From the NCBI RefSeq assembly GCF_003122325.1, contig NZ_QFBC01000002.1:558001-622000 (forward strand): 64,000 nt of DNA, in the 5' to 3' direction. Below the pieces are notes generated by a model. The model searched no databases, was not told where the DNA came from, and was given only the letters and a program-made list of their open reading frames with translations. The position numbers and the translations under genes were made by a program. Every line of letters starts with the position of its first letter. Position 1 is the stretch's first letter. Shown in pieces: positions 39,249-48,133 of this stretch. Source of the stretch: Rhizobium album (GTDB lineage: Bacteria > Pseudomonadota > Alphaproteobacteria > Rhizobiales > Rhizobiaceae).

Positions 39249-40352
39249 ATGACCGAAACCGCCACCGCCAAGCCCATTCCCGTTACCGTCCTCACCGGCT
39301 ATCTCGGCGCCGGCAAGACGACGTTGCTCAACCGCATCCTCTCCGAAAACCACGGCAAGAAATACGCGGTCATCGTCAACGAATTCGGCGAGATCGGCAT
39401 CGACAACGACCTGATCGTCGAGTCGGACGAAGAAATCTACGAAATGAACAACGGCTGCGTCTGCTGCACCGTGCGCGGCGACCTGATCCGTGTCGTCGAG
39501 GGCCTGATGCGCCGCCCCGGCCGCTTCGACGGCATCATTGTCGAGACCACCGGCCTGGCCGATCCGGTTCCCGTCGCCCAGACCTTCTTCATGGATGACG
39601 ATGTCCGCGCCAAGACCGAACTCGATGCCGTCGTCGCCCTCGTCGATGCCAAGCACCTGCCGCTGCGGCTGAAAGACAGCCGCGAGGCGGAAGACCAGAT
39701 CGCCTTCGCCGACGTCGTCGTCATCAACAAGACCGACCTCGTCTCGCCGGAAGAGATCGCCCGCATCGAGGATGTCGTCCGCGCCATCAATCCTTCGGCC
39801 CGCATCTACAAGACGAGCCGTTCCGGCGTCGATCTCGCCCGCGTGCTCGACCAGGGGGCCTTCAACCTCGAGCGCGCCCTGGAAAACGATCCGCATTTCC
39901 TCGATCACGATCACCATGATCACGACCATGTCTGCGGCCCGGACTGCGGCCACGATCACCATCATCATCACCACGATCATGGTCATGACCATCATCACCA
40001 TGATCATCACGACCACGACCATCACCACCATGCCCCCTCGCCGATCCATGACGTGACGGTGCAGTCGGTTTCGCTGCGCGGCGGCGAGATGAACCCTGAC
40101 CGCTTCTTCCCGTGGATCCAGAAGATCACCCAGACGGATGGCCCCAACATCCTGCGCCTCAAGGGCATCATCGCCTTCAAGGGCGACGAGGAACGCTATG
40201 TCGTCCAAGGCGTGCACATGATCATCGAAGGCGACCACCAGCGGGCCTGGAAAGACGGCGAAAAGCGCGAAAGCCGCCTCGTCTTCATCGGCCGCAACCT
40301 CGACCGGGAAAAGCTGGAACGCAGCTTCCACGCCTGCGAGGCGACCGCCTGA
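39249..40352 (+). CDS. CobW/COG0523-family GTPase, probable zinc metallochaperone
   Basis: The 367-residue GTPase has Walker A in residues 17-25 (GYLGAGKTT), the family CVCC metal motif at residues 70-73, Walker B around [11 protein letters not shown] and NKTDL. A histidine/aspartate tract covers about residues 218-262, with dozens of His residues in an HDHHHH pattern, and a CobW C-terminal domain follows. Such proteins bind zinc or cobalt and hand it to target enzymes, often when zinc is scarce. The start at 39249 is preferred over 39177. Confidence 0.93.
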   Translation: MTETATAKPIPVTVLTGYLGAGKTTLLNRILSENHGKKYAVIVNEFGEIGIDNDLIVESDEEIYEMNNGCVCCTVRGDLIRVVEGLMRRPGRFDGIIVETTGLADPVPVAQTFFMDDDVRAKTELDAVVALVDAKHLPLRLKDSREAEDQIAFADVVVINKTDLVSPEEIARIEDVVRAINPSARIYKTSRSGVDLARVLDQGAFNLERALENDPHFLDHDHHDHDHVCGPDCGHDHHHHHHDHGHDHHHHDHHDHDHHHHAPSPIHDVTVQSVSLRGGEMNPDRFFPWIQKITQTDGPNILRLKGIIAFKGDEERYVVQGVHMIIEGDHQRAWKDGEKRESRLVFIGRNLDREKLERSFHACEATA

Positions 40353-40356
40353 GGCG

Positions 40357-40716
40357 ATGGTCCGTCTGACGGAAACCGCGGCGGAGGCCCTGTGGGTCGG
40401 CGACATTCTGCGTCTGCCGGAGAATTACGACCTCGGCCCGGGCTCTCCGCCTGTGGATTTGATCGTCTACGAACCGAATGACGCGGAATGCGGTCTGGGC
40501 CTTCTGGTAATCTCCGGCTACAAGGCGGGACTGATCTATGCGCTTCTGCCGCTGCCTTCGCTTCTCAAGGGCACGCGGGCGCTGGATCTCGGCTGGCTGA
40601 AGGACAATTGGGACCGCTGGTTCTGCTATGAACATGGGGACGACATGCGCGTGATCGACATCAACGAGACCTTAGTTTTCGCCTGGGACAAGCGGACCAT
40701 CGAGGGCAAGGCCTGA
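40357..40716 (+). CDS. Imm45-like small protein of unknown role
   Basis: The 119-residue acidic protein begins MVRLTETAAEALWVGDILRL and contains LVISGYKAGLIYALLP and WLKDNWDRWFCYEH, which resemble the Imm45 immunity-protein family of polymorphic toxin systems. No toxin gene is nearby; the gene instead lies between the CobW GTPase (five bases upstream) and the WD40 gene (one-base overlap, TGATG). It may have been recruited to another role. The family call is by eye. Confidence 0.5.
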   Translation: MVRLTETAAEALWVGDILRLPENYDLGPGSPPVDLIVYEPNDAECGLGLLVISGYKAGLIYALLPLPSLLKGTRALDLGWLKDNWDRWFCYEHGDDMRVIDINETLVFAWDKRTIEGKA

Positions 40717-41705
40717 TGCCCACCGTCGCCCCTCTCGACCTGACCGGCCACATCGTCACCGCTGCCTTCATCGGCGACACGCCGTTCTTCGCCAACGCCA
40801 ACGGCACGATCCACCGCCTCGACGGCGGCGAGAAGGTCACCGAAGCCCATGAGGGCCTGCTGATCTGCATCCGCGATCCTCACAGCCAAAGCCTGCTGTC
40901 CGGCGGCGAAGACGGCAAGGTCCTGCGCATCGCCGCCGATGGCAGCATCACCATCATCGCCGAAGCGCCGCGCAAGTGGATCACCCAGCTTGCCGCCGGG
41001 CCGCAGAACGCCGTGGCTTACGCCCACGGCAAGAGCACCGTCGTGGTGCTGGCGGATGGCAGTACGAAAGAATTTGCCGAAAGCCGCACGGTGGAAGGCA
41101 TCGCCTTCGCCCCGAAGGGACTGCGCATTGCCGCGGCGCGCTACAACGGCGTCTCGCTGCACTGGGTGGCGACGCCCGGCCAGCCGGTGGAACTCGAATG
41201 GAAAGGCGCGCATACCTCCGTCACCTTCTCCCCCGACAACCGCTTCGTCGTCACCACCATGCAGGAAAGCGCCCTGCACGGCTGGAAGCTCGACGTCAAG
41301 CCGGGCTCCGAGACGCGCCACATGCGCATGACCGGCTATCCCGCCAAGGTGAAGTCGCTGTCCTGGTCGCCGAAGGGCAAGTGGCTGGCCTCCTCAGGCG
41401 CACCGGCCGCCATCGTCTGGCCGTTTTCCAGCAAGGACGGCCCCATGGGCAAGGCGCCGCAGGAACTCGGCACCCGCGCCAACATCATGGTCACCAGCGT
41501 CGCCTTCCATCCGGCCGAAGAAATCCTGGCGATCGGCTTCGTCGACGGCATGATCCTCGGCGCCCGGCTGGCCGACGGCAAGGAGGCCCTGCTGCGCCGC
41601 CCCGGCAAGGGCGCCATCACCTCTATGGGCTGGAGCGGCAACGGCAAGCTTTTGGCCTTCGCCTCCGAAGCCGGTGATTGCGGCGTCGTCGATATCAGCG
41701 CCTGA
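40716..41705 (+). CDS. WD40-repeat protein
   Basis: The 329-residue protein consists of repeats typical of a beta-propeller: SLSWSPKGKWLASSGAPAAIVWP, VTFSPDNRFVVTTMQES and SVAFHPAEEILAIGF are the clearest blades. I cannot fix the number of blades by eye. No signal peptide, so cytoplasmic. It is translationally coupled to the preceding Imm45-like gene. Its relatives are often encoded next to CobW genes in rhizobia, suggesting a shared metal-related function. Confidence 0.82.
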   Translation: MPTVAPLDLTGHIVTAAFIGDTPFFANANGTIHRLDGGEKVTEAHEGLLICIRDPHSQSLLSGGEDGKVLRIAADGSITIIAEAPRKWITQLAAGPQNAVAYAHGKSTVVVLADGSTKEFAESRTVEGIAFAPKGLRIAAARYNGVSLHWVATPGQPVELEWKGAHTSVTFSPDNRFVVTTMQESALHGWKLDVKPGSETRHMRMTGYPAKVKSLSWSPKGKWLASSGAPAAIVWPFSSKDGPMGKAPQELGTRANIMVTSVAFHPAEEILAIGFVDGMILGARLADGKEALLRRPGKGAITSMGWSGNGKLLAFASEAGDCGVVDISA

Positions 41706-41732
41706 TCACCGTCGAGAATGTAGCAGGAGGTA

Positions 41733-44300
41733 TTACTCCTCCTGCTGCGCCAGGTCGGCGTTCTCCAGCAGGCCAGCCAGCGACGGCAAAAGAGCCTCCG
41801 CATCATAAGGCTTGCGGATGATCGGTATGCCGGCCAGGCTGGCCGGGATCAACGTGCTTTCGCCGTAACCGGTGGCGAAGACGAAAGGAATGCCGCGCCG
41901 GCGCAATTCCTCCGCAACCGGCAGCGATGTGCCGGTGCCGAGATTGACGTCGAGAACGGCAACGTCCGGCACGAGCTTGTCCAGCCGGGTCAAGGCGTCC
42001 GCCGCCGATCCGGTCGTCGCGACATAGGCGAAACCGGCAGCGATCAGCATCGCCTCGACATCCATGGCGATCAGCATCTGGTCCTCAACAAGCAGCACCG
42101 TCTGGCCGGCAAGCCGCGAATGCGGCGTTCCGGGCACCGATGCATCGCTTGCACCAGTGTCGGGCGGGGTTTTCGCCGCCACTTCGGATGCGTGTTTGGC
42201 CGGCAGCAGGAAACGCGCCTGCAGACCTTCCGGCGCATAGACCACTTCGCTGCGACCGCCGAGATCGTAGGGCACGCTGCGGTCGACCAGCACGGTGCCG
42301 AACCCCTGACGCGCCGGAGGGGACACCGGCGGACCGCCGCTTTCGCGCCAATGCAGTTCGCAGTCGCGAACCGAGGTCATCCGCCAGGTCACGTCCAGCC
42401 GCCCGCCGCGGATCGACAACGCACCGTATTTGGCCGCATTGGTCGACAGCTCGTGCAGCACCAGCGCCATCACCGAAAATGCTCGCGCGTCGAGCCAGAC
42501 CGCCGGGCCGTCGAGGGCAATGATCCCCGACTGGTTGCGGTAGGGGAGAAGCTCCGCGTTGAGCAGATCGACCAGCGCGCCGCCGCCATCGCCGCGAACC
42601 ACCTGGTCGTGGGCGAAAGCCAGCGCCTGGATACGGCCCTTGAGAGAAACGACATAATCCTTGATGCCGCGCTTTTCCTGGACCGGATGGCCGACCAGCG
42701 ACTTGATCACCGCCAGGATGTTCTTGACGCGGTGATTGAGTTCCTCGTTCAACATGCGCTGGCGAACGTCCGCCTTGCTGCGTTCCTCGGTCAGCAATTC
42801 GTTGTGGCGCAGCACGATCTCCACAAGGGCGGAGCGGATGGCCTCGGCGATATCGCGGTCGGCATCGCTCCAGGGATGCGCCTGCATGTGGACCTGTTCT
42901 TTCCAGATCGCAAAACTCTTGCGCGGCGTCAGACGGTCGCCGAGCGGGCCGCTTTCATAGGATTTTTCCGGATTGCCGGCCCAGTTCAGCGTCTGCACCA
43001 TTTCCTTGCGGAAAAAGAACAGATAGTCGCGCGGGATCTGCGACAGCGGCACGACCAGCAGGCCGGAGACGTCGGCATGATAAGTTTCGGCATCCGGCAG
43101 GCGTTGCGTCAGCGCATGCGTCGCCCAGATGCGCCCTTCCGCAACCGAACCGGAGAAGCGCGCCAGAGCCGGGATGGAAGCCGGCGGCGGCGTATGGCCA
43201 AATCCGCTCCAGTTTCCGTTCATCCACAGGCCGATGCCGTCGCAGGGCAGGATAGCGGCGATATCGCGAAGGTGTTCGCGCAGCAGATCGTCGATCTCGG
43301 CATGATGGGACGCCAGTTGCAGGAAACGATCGAGCGCCCGGCGGGCATGCTGCGCCGTATCCAGTTTGCGTTTCTGCTGCAGGACATTGAGATTGAGCGA
43401 AAAGAACTCGCCGAACATTTCGGCAGCGACGCGAACCGCCATCGGCAACCGGCGCGGTGCGTAATGATGGCAGGCGATCAGCCCCCACAGGGCGCCATCC
43501 ACGATAATTGAAATCGACATCGAGGCGGAGACGCCCATGTTGCGCAGATATTCGCAGTGAATGGGGGAAACGCTGCGCAGATGCGCAAAGGAAAGATCGA
43601 GCGGTTCGCCCGATGCATCACGCTCGGGAACCACGGCGATACGCTCGAAATTGACATCCGAGATGATGCGAATGGTATTGCGCAGGTAAAGCGCCCGCGC
43701 CTGCTGCGGAATGTCGCTTGCCGGAAAATACTGGCCGGAAAAACTTTCGAGGTCGCTGCGTTTCGCCTCGCTGACGACCTGGCCGGCTCCGTCATGCATG
43801 AAACGATAGATCATCACCCGGTCGTAGCCGAGCATGCCGCGCGTCAGGCGCGCCGCCACGCTCAACAGTTGCTCCATATCCGGCACGTCGCTGATCCGCC
43901 CGATCATTTCGCGGGCGAGCGTCAACAACTGACCGGCATCGGGGTCACAGGGCTCGAATTCGATGATAACGGTCGATTTGAAGCGATGGACAGAGACATC
44001 GAACGTGCCGCCGTGCGGCAGCGCCATGCTGAACAGCAGCGCCGGCCGCTCCGGCGTTTTCACGGCGCCCATCGCATTGCGCAGGTCATGGACGTTCTTC
44101 GGGCCGAGGATCCGCTCGACGACTGCGCCGTTGAGCTGACCATGGAAACCCAACATCGCCGCGGCATTCTCGGAATGGCGCAGCACAGTCGCCACGCTGT
44201 TGTCGCAGGCCAGCAGGCAGCCATGCGGCTGGATGCTGCCTGGAATATGGATCGGCTCACGGTCGCAATTGGTCAGGTCGACCTTGACGTCAGGCTGCAT
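41733..44300 (-). CDS. Bacteriophytochrome histidine kinase with C-terminal receiver domain
   Basis: The 855-residue protein has PAS-GAF-PHY domains, an HWE-type histidine kinase and a receiver domain. The biliverdin-binding cysteine is Cys12 in VDLTNCDREPIHIPG, the GAF signature is FPASDIPQQAR, the kinase box is EELNHRVKNILAVIKS with FAHDQV, and the receiver Asp lies in VAVLDVNLGTG. Length and layout match Agrobacterium Agp2-like proteins. It senses red/far-red light. The start at 44300 overlaps the stop of the heme oxygenase gene by 11 bases; the frame runs upstream to 44606 as a shadow of that gene. Confidence 0.93.
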   Translation of the reverse strand: MQPDVKVDLTNCDREPIHIPGSIQPHGCLLACDNSVATVLRHSENAAAMLGFHGQLNGAVVERILGPKNVHDLRNAMGAVKTPERPALLFSMALPHGGTFDVSVHRFKSTVIIEFEPCDPDAGQLLTLAREMIGRISDVPDMEQLLSVAARLTRGMLGYDRVMIYRFMHDGAGQVVSEAKRSDLESFSGQYFPASDIPQQARALYLRNTIRIISDVNFERIAVVPERDASGEPLDLSFAHLRSVSPIHCEYLRNMGVSASMSISIIVDGALWGLIACHHYAPRRLPMAVRVAAEMFGEFFSLNLNVLQQKRKLDTAQHARRALDRFLQLASHHAEIDDLLREHLRDIAAILPCDGIGLWMNGNWSGFGHTPPPASIPALARFSGSVAEGRIWATHALTQRLPDAETYHADVSGLLVVPLSQIPRDYLFFFRKEMVQTLNWAGNPEKSYESGPLGDRLTPRKSFAIWKEQVHMQAHPWSDADRDIAEAIRSALVEIVLRHNELLTEERSKADVRQRMLNEELNHRVKNILAVIKSLVGHPVQEKRGIKDYVVSLKGRIQALAFAHDQVVRGDGGGALVDLLNAELLPYRNQSGIIALDGPAVWLDARAFSVMALVLHELSTNAAKYGALSIRGGRLDVTWRMTSVRDCELHWRESGGPPVSPPARQGFGTVLVDRSVPYDLGGRSEVVYAPEGLQARFLLPAKHASEVAAKTPPDTGASDASVPGTPHSRLAGQTVLLVEDQMLIAMDVEAMLIAAGFAYVATTGSAADALTRLDKLVPDVAVLDVNLGTGTSLPVAEELRRRGIPFVFATGYGESTLIPASLAGIPIIRKPYDAEALLPSLAGLLENADLAQQEE

Positions 44301-44847
44301 CGATCTGAAGTCCCGCAAAGGCATGCTCGGCGGCCGCGAAGGTCGCGTTGGCAGCCGAGGCTGCGGTGTCGATGTCGAACTCATCAAGGTCTTCGAGGAC
44401 GGCAAGGAACACACGCCAGCTTCCGACATCCTCCGATTGCCGCGCCAGATGCCGTGCGCCGAACCGGGAATCGAAGCCGAGCGCCTGCGCCCGGCGGTAA
44501 AGCACCTTCGCCCCGAGGGCGGAGCCTTCGACAACGTAGCCGATCCCGCACAGCCGGGAGATATCGCGCTCGGCACCGGCCGTGGCATGACGCCGTATGG
44601 GCACATGCAGATCCGCGAGATCGGTCAGCAATTCCGCGCCGATGCTTCTCGGGCACCAGGGGGAAAGAATGGCGGGCAAAGGCGCGCTCAGCAGCATCGC
44701 TTCCAGCGGTAGCCTGAAGGCCTGCATGCCATCCAGGTAGCGCCGGTAATCCGCAAGGGAACTGAGAGACCCAACCAGGGAATCGACCCTGGCATGGGAT
44801 TTTGATGTACGCTCCCTGAGTTGAAAGCGCCGCGGCGAACTCTGCAT
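44290..44847 (-). CDS. Heme oxygenase (BphO-like), makes biliverdin for the phytochrome
   Basis: The 185-residue protein is a bacterial heme oxygenase. The proximal heme ligand is His18 in LRERTSKSHARVDSL, and the distal helix is present around SRLCGIGYVVEGSALGAKVL. It opens heme to biliverdin IX-alpha, the chromophore of the bacteriophytochrome encoded directly downstream with an 11-base overlap. The frame is open upstream to 45039, but the family N-terminus begins at the ATG at 44847. Confidence 0.88.
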   Translation of the reverse strand: MQSSPRRFQLRERTSKSHARVDSLVGSLSSLADYRRYLDGMQAFRLPLEAMLLSAPLPAILSPWCPRSIGAELLTDLADLHVPIRRHATAGAERDISRLCGIGYVVEGSALGAKVLYRRAQALGFDSRFGARHLARQSEDVGSWRVFLAVLEDLDEFDIDTAASAANATFAAAEHAFAGLQIDAA

Positions 44848-45069
44848 ATATAGACTGAACCCGTTTACCCGATCGAAGAACACAGTTTGATTGCCGTTAA
44901 CGTACCGGCAGCCCAGCCGGTTCCAAAAAATTTCAAGAGCGGGACAAACATCTCCCGGCCGCACGGTCTCCGAATCAGCGACGCGCTTGTTGGTATTGTC
45001 GCCAAGGTCGGTTAAAGACGAAAGAAAAAGGCCGGCCATGGCGGTCGTACAATGACGGGGTGGAGCAAG

Positions 45070-46233
45070 ATGTCCGTGACGATCGGCGGCGCGCAGGCCG
45101 CGGACGGGTTTTCACCCGACTGGCCGGCCATTCTTGCCGTCATCCTGTCCGTGACCGCCTTTTCCGTCGCGCAGGGGCTGACCTATCCGCTGATCTCGCT
45201 TCTCCTGGAAAGCCGCCATGTGCCGTCCAGTATCAACGGCCTCAATGCCGGCACTTTCGCCATCGGCCAGGCTGTCGCAACGCTGCTGATCGGCCGCCTC
45301 GGCGCATTTATCCGGGGCGACCGCCTGATCATCTTCAGCCTGTTTGGCTGCGCCGCCTGCCTTCTGACCTTCGCCTGGTCGGGATCGATCCCCGTCTGGT
45401 TCCTGGCCCGTTTCCTGCTCGGCATTTTTGTCAGCCTTGTCTTCATCCTGAGCGAAGCTTGGCTGAGTGCCGCCTGCCCGGATCACCTGCGCGGCCGGAT
45501 CTCCGGACTATACGGCGCGGGCATGTGTGCCGGCTTTGCCGCCGGCCCGTTGTTCATTCCGATTTTCGGCGGCGCAAACGGGCTGGCTTTTTACGCCCTG
45601 GCGGGTTACCTCGCCTTCGTCGCCGTTTCGACGCTGGTCATCTGCCGTTTTGCCCGGACACAGCCGGAACAGGCACCTCCCGGCGGCATCCTGCGGTTTT
45701 TTTCCGCTGCACCCCTGCTGATCCTGATGGTCTTCGCCTTCGGCTTCGGCGACATCACCGCCATATCAGGCATGCCGGTCTATTTCACCCGCACCGGCCA
45801 TAGCGAAGCCTTCGCCGCCTTCAGCGTCAGCATCCTCGCCTTGCCGACGGCGGTCGCCCAGCCTTTCGTCGGCATGCTGCTGGACAAGGTATCACGCTAC
45901 AAGGTTGCAGTCGGCGCCTGCCTGGCTGCAGCTCTCAGCTACCTCGTCATTCCCGTCGTAGAATCGGAAACGCTCATTCTCGTCGTTTTCGGCGTCCTGG
46001 GCGCGGCGAGCTTCGCGCTCTACACCTGCGCGCTTACCCTTCTCGGTGCCGGCTTCTCGGGTGGACTGCTGATCGCCGGAAGCGCCGCCTTTGCGCTCGC
46101 TTATGCCGCCGGCAGCGGCCTGGGCTCCGTATCGTCGGGCTTCGTCATGGAAGCCCTTTCGCCACACGCCATGCCGCTCGGGACGGGAGCCGCGCTGCTT
46201 CTCTTCACCGTCCTGCTCACCCGGCGTGCCTGA
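45070..46233 (+). CDS. MFS transporter
   Basis: The 387-residue protein has about twelve hydrophobic segments with MFS patterns such as ARFLLGIFVSLVFILSEAWL and the loop LRGRISGLYGAG. It resembles the YcaD/sugar-or-unknown-substrate MFS group; the substrate is not predictable. The ATG at 45070 has GGTGGAG at an ideal distance; the ATG at 45052 is an alternative. The gene is divergent from the heme oxygenase gene. Confidence 0.82.
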   Translation: MSVTIGGAQAADGFSPDWPAILAVILSVTAFSVAQGLTYPLISLLLESRHVPSSINGLNAGTFAIGQAVATLLIGRLGAFIRGDRLIIFSLFGCAACLLTFAWSGSIPVWFLARFLLGIFVSLVFILSEAWLSAACPDHLRGRISGLYGAGMCAGFAAGPLFIPIFGGANGLAFYALAGYLAFVAVSTLVICRFARTQPEQAPPGGILRFFSAAPLLILMVFAFGFGDITAISGMPVYFTRTGHSEAFAAFSVSILALPTAVAQPFVGMLLDKVSRYKVAVGACLAAALSYLVIPVVESETLILVVFGVLGAASFALYTCALTLLGAGFSGGLLIAGSAAFALAYAAGSGLGSVSSGFVMEALSPHAMPLGTGAALLLFTVLLTRRA

Positions 46234-46250
46234 CACCCGGTAAAACGAGA

Positions 46251-46284
46251 GCGGCGGATGCCGCGGGGAATCGGCATCCGCCGC
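46251..46284. terminator. Hairpin after the MFS gene
   Basis: GCGGCGGATGCCG pairs with CGGCATCCGCCGC, a perfect 13-bp stem around an 8-base loop, located between two convergent genes. There is no U run. Confidence 0.6.
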
Positions 46285-46306
46285 CGCCTGCCGGGCACGG
46301 TCGGGA

Positions 46307-46336
46307 CAGGAGAGCCGGTTGCCGTCGGCTCTCCTG
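46307..46336. terminator. Second hairpin between the convergent genes
   Basis: CAGGAGAGCCG and CGGCTCTCCTG pair over 11 bp with an 8-base loop. With the hairpin at 46251 it makes a tandem pair just ahead of the 3' end of the small secreted-protein gene. Confidence 0.55.
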
Positions 46337-46349
46337 CCGGCTCGGGAGG

Positions 46350-46643
46350 TTAGTGGTGACGCGGCTTGCGGCCGCCGTCACCGCCCGACAGGATACCGAG
46401 GAGGTTGGTGGTGTTGTTGTTCAGGATGCCGTTGAGGCCGCCCTGCAGCGTGTTGTTGAGTACGCCATTGCCGCTGAGGATGTTGCTGCCGTTGCCGATG
46501 CCGACGCTCGGTGCCACGACGATGCTGCCGGTCTTGACGCCGTTGCCGTTGAGAACGTTGAGCGAAAGACCTCCGGCAGATGCCTGGGAAACACCTGCAA
46601 CGACGATGGCAGCAGCAATGGCAGCGAACTTGAGTTTCATCAT
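46350..46643 (-). CDS. Small secreted Gly/Asn-rich protein
   Basis: The 97-residue protein starts MMKLKFAAIAAAIVVAGVSQ with a signal peptide that should be cut after ASA. The mature part of about 73 residues is repetitive: LNVLNGNGVKTG, NGSNILSGNGVLNN and GGLNGILNNNTTNLL share an L-N-G rhythm, which could form a beta-helical or amyloid-like strand. AGGAGG lies seven bases before the ATG at 46643. It is divergent from an outer-membrane-barrel candidate, and the shared AT-rich region should hold both promoters. The function is unknown. Confidence 0.7.
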   Translation of the reverse strand: MMKLKFAAIAAAIVVAGVSQASAGGLSLNVLNGNGVKTGSIVVAPSVGIGNGSNILSGNGVLNNTLQGGLNGILNNNTTNLLGILSGGDGGRKPRHH

Positions 46644-46906
46644 ATCAATTCCTCCTGTGGTTAAGTGCATCATATGTGCACAACCAGGAGGATATGTTTT
46701 GCATCGAGATAATCAAGTATATGCTAATGTTATAATGAACTGTTAACAATAACATCTGCAGTTTTATTAAAATTGATCCTCAGGCCCGCCAAAGCGCTAA
46801 CGACTCAATCTCAGGCTGTACGAAAGCTCGCGGGACAATCCTTACAAGCTTTGTTAACCATCTTAATATAACAATTTCCTAATAAAATTTTTGCGGGAAT
46901 AAATTC
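46644..46906. promoter_or_regulatory. AT-rich divergent promoter region
   Basis: This 263-base gap is markedly AT-rich compared with the flanks and contains runs such as GTTAAC, TTTATTAAAATT and CCTAATAAAATTT. It should hold promoters for the small secreted protein (minus) and the outer-membrane candidate (plus). TTAACCATCTTAA near 46854 is a near miss to a CtrA site, with five instead of seven bases between half-sites. Confidence 0.45.
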
Positions 46907-48073
46907 ATGAAGCAATCCCTGATTATAGCCTTCTGGCTTGCTTCCATCGCAATCGTCACGCCGGCAGACGCCCGGCCACCCGTCGAATTTTCTTTCAGGC
47001 AGGGCTACAGTTCCAACCTCTTTCAGGATCCCAACCGGCTTTCGGGGGCGTTTTCCGAAGCGACGCTGTCGCTTCGCGGCAGCCTCGACCTTGATGGTTC
47101 AGCGCTCAGCTACGAGCTTTCGCAGACGGAGCGAGTGGTGAAGACCTATACATTTGGCAACAGCCACGAAACGGCGCTCAAACTCGGCTATCAGAGACAG
47201 CTCTTGGAAAGCGTGGCGCTGAAACTCGAAGCGGCGGTGACCCGCAGCGCCACCGGCGATGTCTTCCTGGTGCTGCCGCAGCAGGTCATCGGCTATCGCG
47301 AGACCGATTACGGAGTCCAGGGCGGCGGCGAGATGCGTGCGGCCATGCTGGGCGGCACGACCAGTGTGTCCGGCAAATACGGACGCGTCTACAAAGGCAG
47401 GGCACATTTCAACATCGACCTGCTTTTGCCGTCGCGCCTCGAAGCCGATGTCGGGCAGATGGTGCTGGCGGCCAATCACGTCCGGCCGCTGTTCGGCGGC
47501 GAGGCCGGCGCATATGCGGAATATGCCCAGACCTTCGTTCCGCAGGACGAGCAGCAGCGTTTCATCCGTTACCCCGCCCGGTCGCTGCGCGGTTCGCTGG
47601 CCTTTGGGCGAAGCATTGGCAGCAGCTTCACCTTCTTGGCGGATGCCGGCGCCCAGGCGCTCTTCTCCGACAGGCTCGGCACCGGCAAGGTGCCGGTCGA
47701 GCCCTATTTGCGCGTCCAGGCGGAATGGAAATCCGACAAGGGCCTGACGCTGGCCGCCGGCTATCGGCAGAACGTCGTCATCGACGATCTCGACGATGCC
47801 GTGGCCGAATGGGTCCGCACCCGCTCCGTGGCGGTCTCCGCGCCGATCACGGAAACGGTCAAGGCGACGGTCGGCTACGAATTGGCGAAGAACGACTATT
47901 ATTATTATCTCTATGACACCAGGACGCAGCGCTGGACGGGCAAGCTTGCCTTCACGCCGGCCAAAGGTCCGGGCTTCGCGCTCGAATACGCCCATATCCG
48001 CCGCGACGAAGCCGACCGCAGCCTGAATTTTCAGGGGCATGAGGTCGCACTGCGGCTCTTCGGACAGTTTTGA
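46907..48073 (+). CDS. Probable outer-membrane beta-barrel protein
   Basis: The 388-residue protein begins with a signal peptide (MKQSLIIAFWLASIAIVTPADA) and then alternates short polar and hydrophobic strands to a C-terminal phenylalanine (ALRLFGQF), the mark of an outer-membrane barrel. I do not recognise the family. Tyrosine-rich turns (DYYYYLYDTR) are consistent with the barrel girdle. It is divergent from the small secreted protein, possibly its substrate or partner; that is inference. Confidence 0.65.
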   Translation: MKQSLIIAFWLASIAIVTPADARPPVEFSFRQGYSSNLFQDPNRLSGAFSEATLSLRGSLDLDGSALSYELSQTERVVKTYTFGNSHETALKLGYQRQLLESVALKLEAAVTRSATGDVFLVLPQQVIGYRETDYGVQGGGEMRAAMLGGTTSVSGKYGRVYKGRAHFNIDLLLPSRLEADVGQMVLAANHVRPLFGGEAGAYAEYAQTFVPQDEQQRFIRYPARSLRGSLAFGRSIGSSFTFLADAGAQALFSDRLGTGKVPVEPYLRVQAEWKSDKGLTLAAGYRQNVVIDDLDDAVAEWVRTRSVAVSAPITETVKATVGYELAKNDYYYYLYDTRTQRWTGKLAFTPAKGPGFALEYAHIRRDEADRSLNFQGHEVALRLFGQF

Positions 48074-48090
48074 CAGCCGCAAACGAAAAA

Positions 48091-48114
48091 CGGCGGGTTC
48101 CGAAGAACCCGCCG
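48091..48114 (-). terminator. Terminator of the GNAT gene
   Basis: CGGCGGGTTC and GAACCCGCCG pair perfectly with a CGAA loop; on the minus strand the stem is followed by TTTTTCG. It lies 20 bases beyond the GNAT stop codon and between convergent genes. Confidence 0.8.
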
Positions 48115-48133
48115 CGCCCGATTGCATCCGCTA

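Noticed and set aside
39898-40040. Tandem repeat or CRISPR-like array
   Set aside because: The repetition is simple codon repetition of a His/Asp tract in the CobW gene, without spacers.
44301-44606. N-terminal extension of the bacteriophytochrome
   Set aside because: The extra 102 residues are a shadow of the heme oxygenase gene; known phytochromes start just before the chromophore cysteine region.
46854-46866. CtrA box in the divergent promoter of the secreted protein and barrel genes
   Set aside because: TTAACCATCTTAA has only five bases between the half-sites, whereas CtrA sites need seven.
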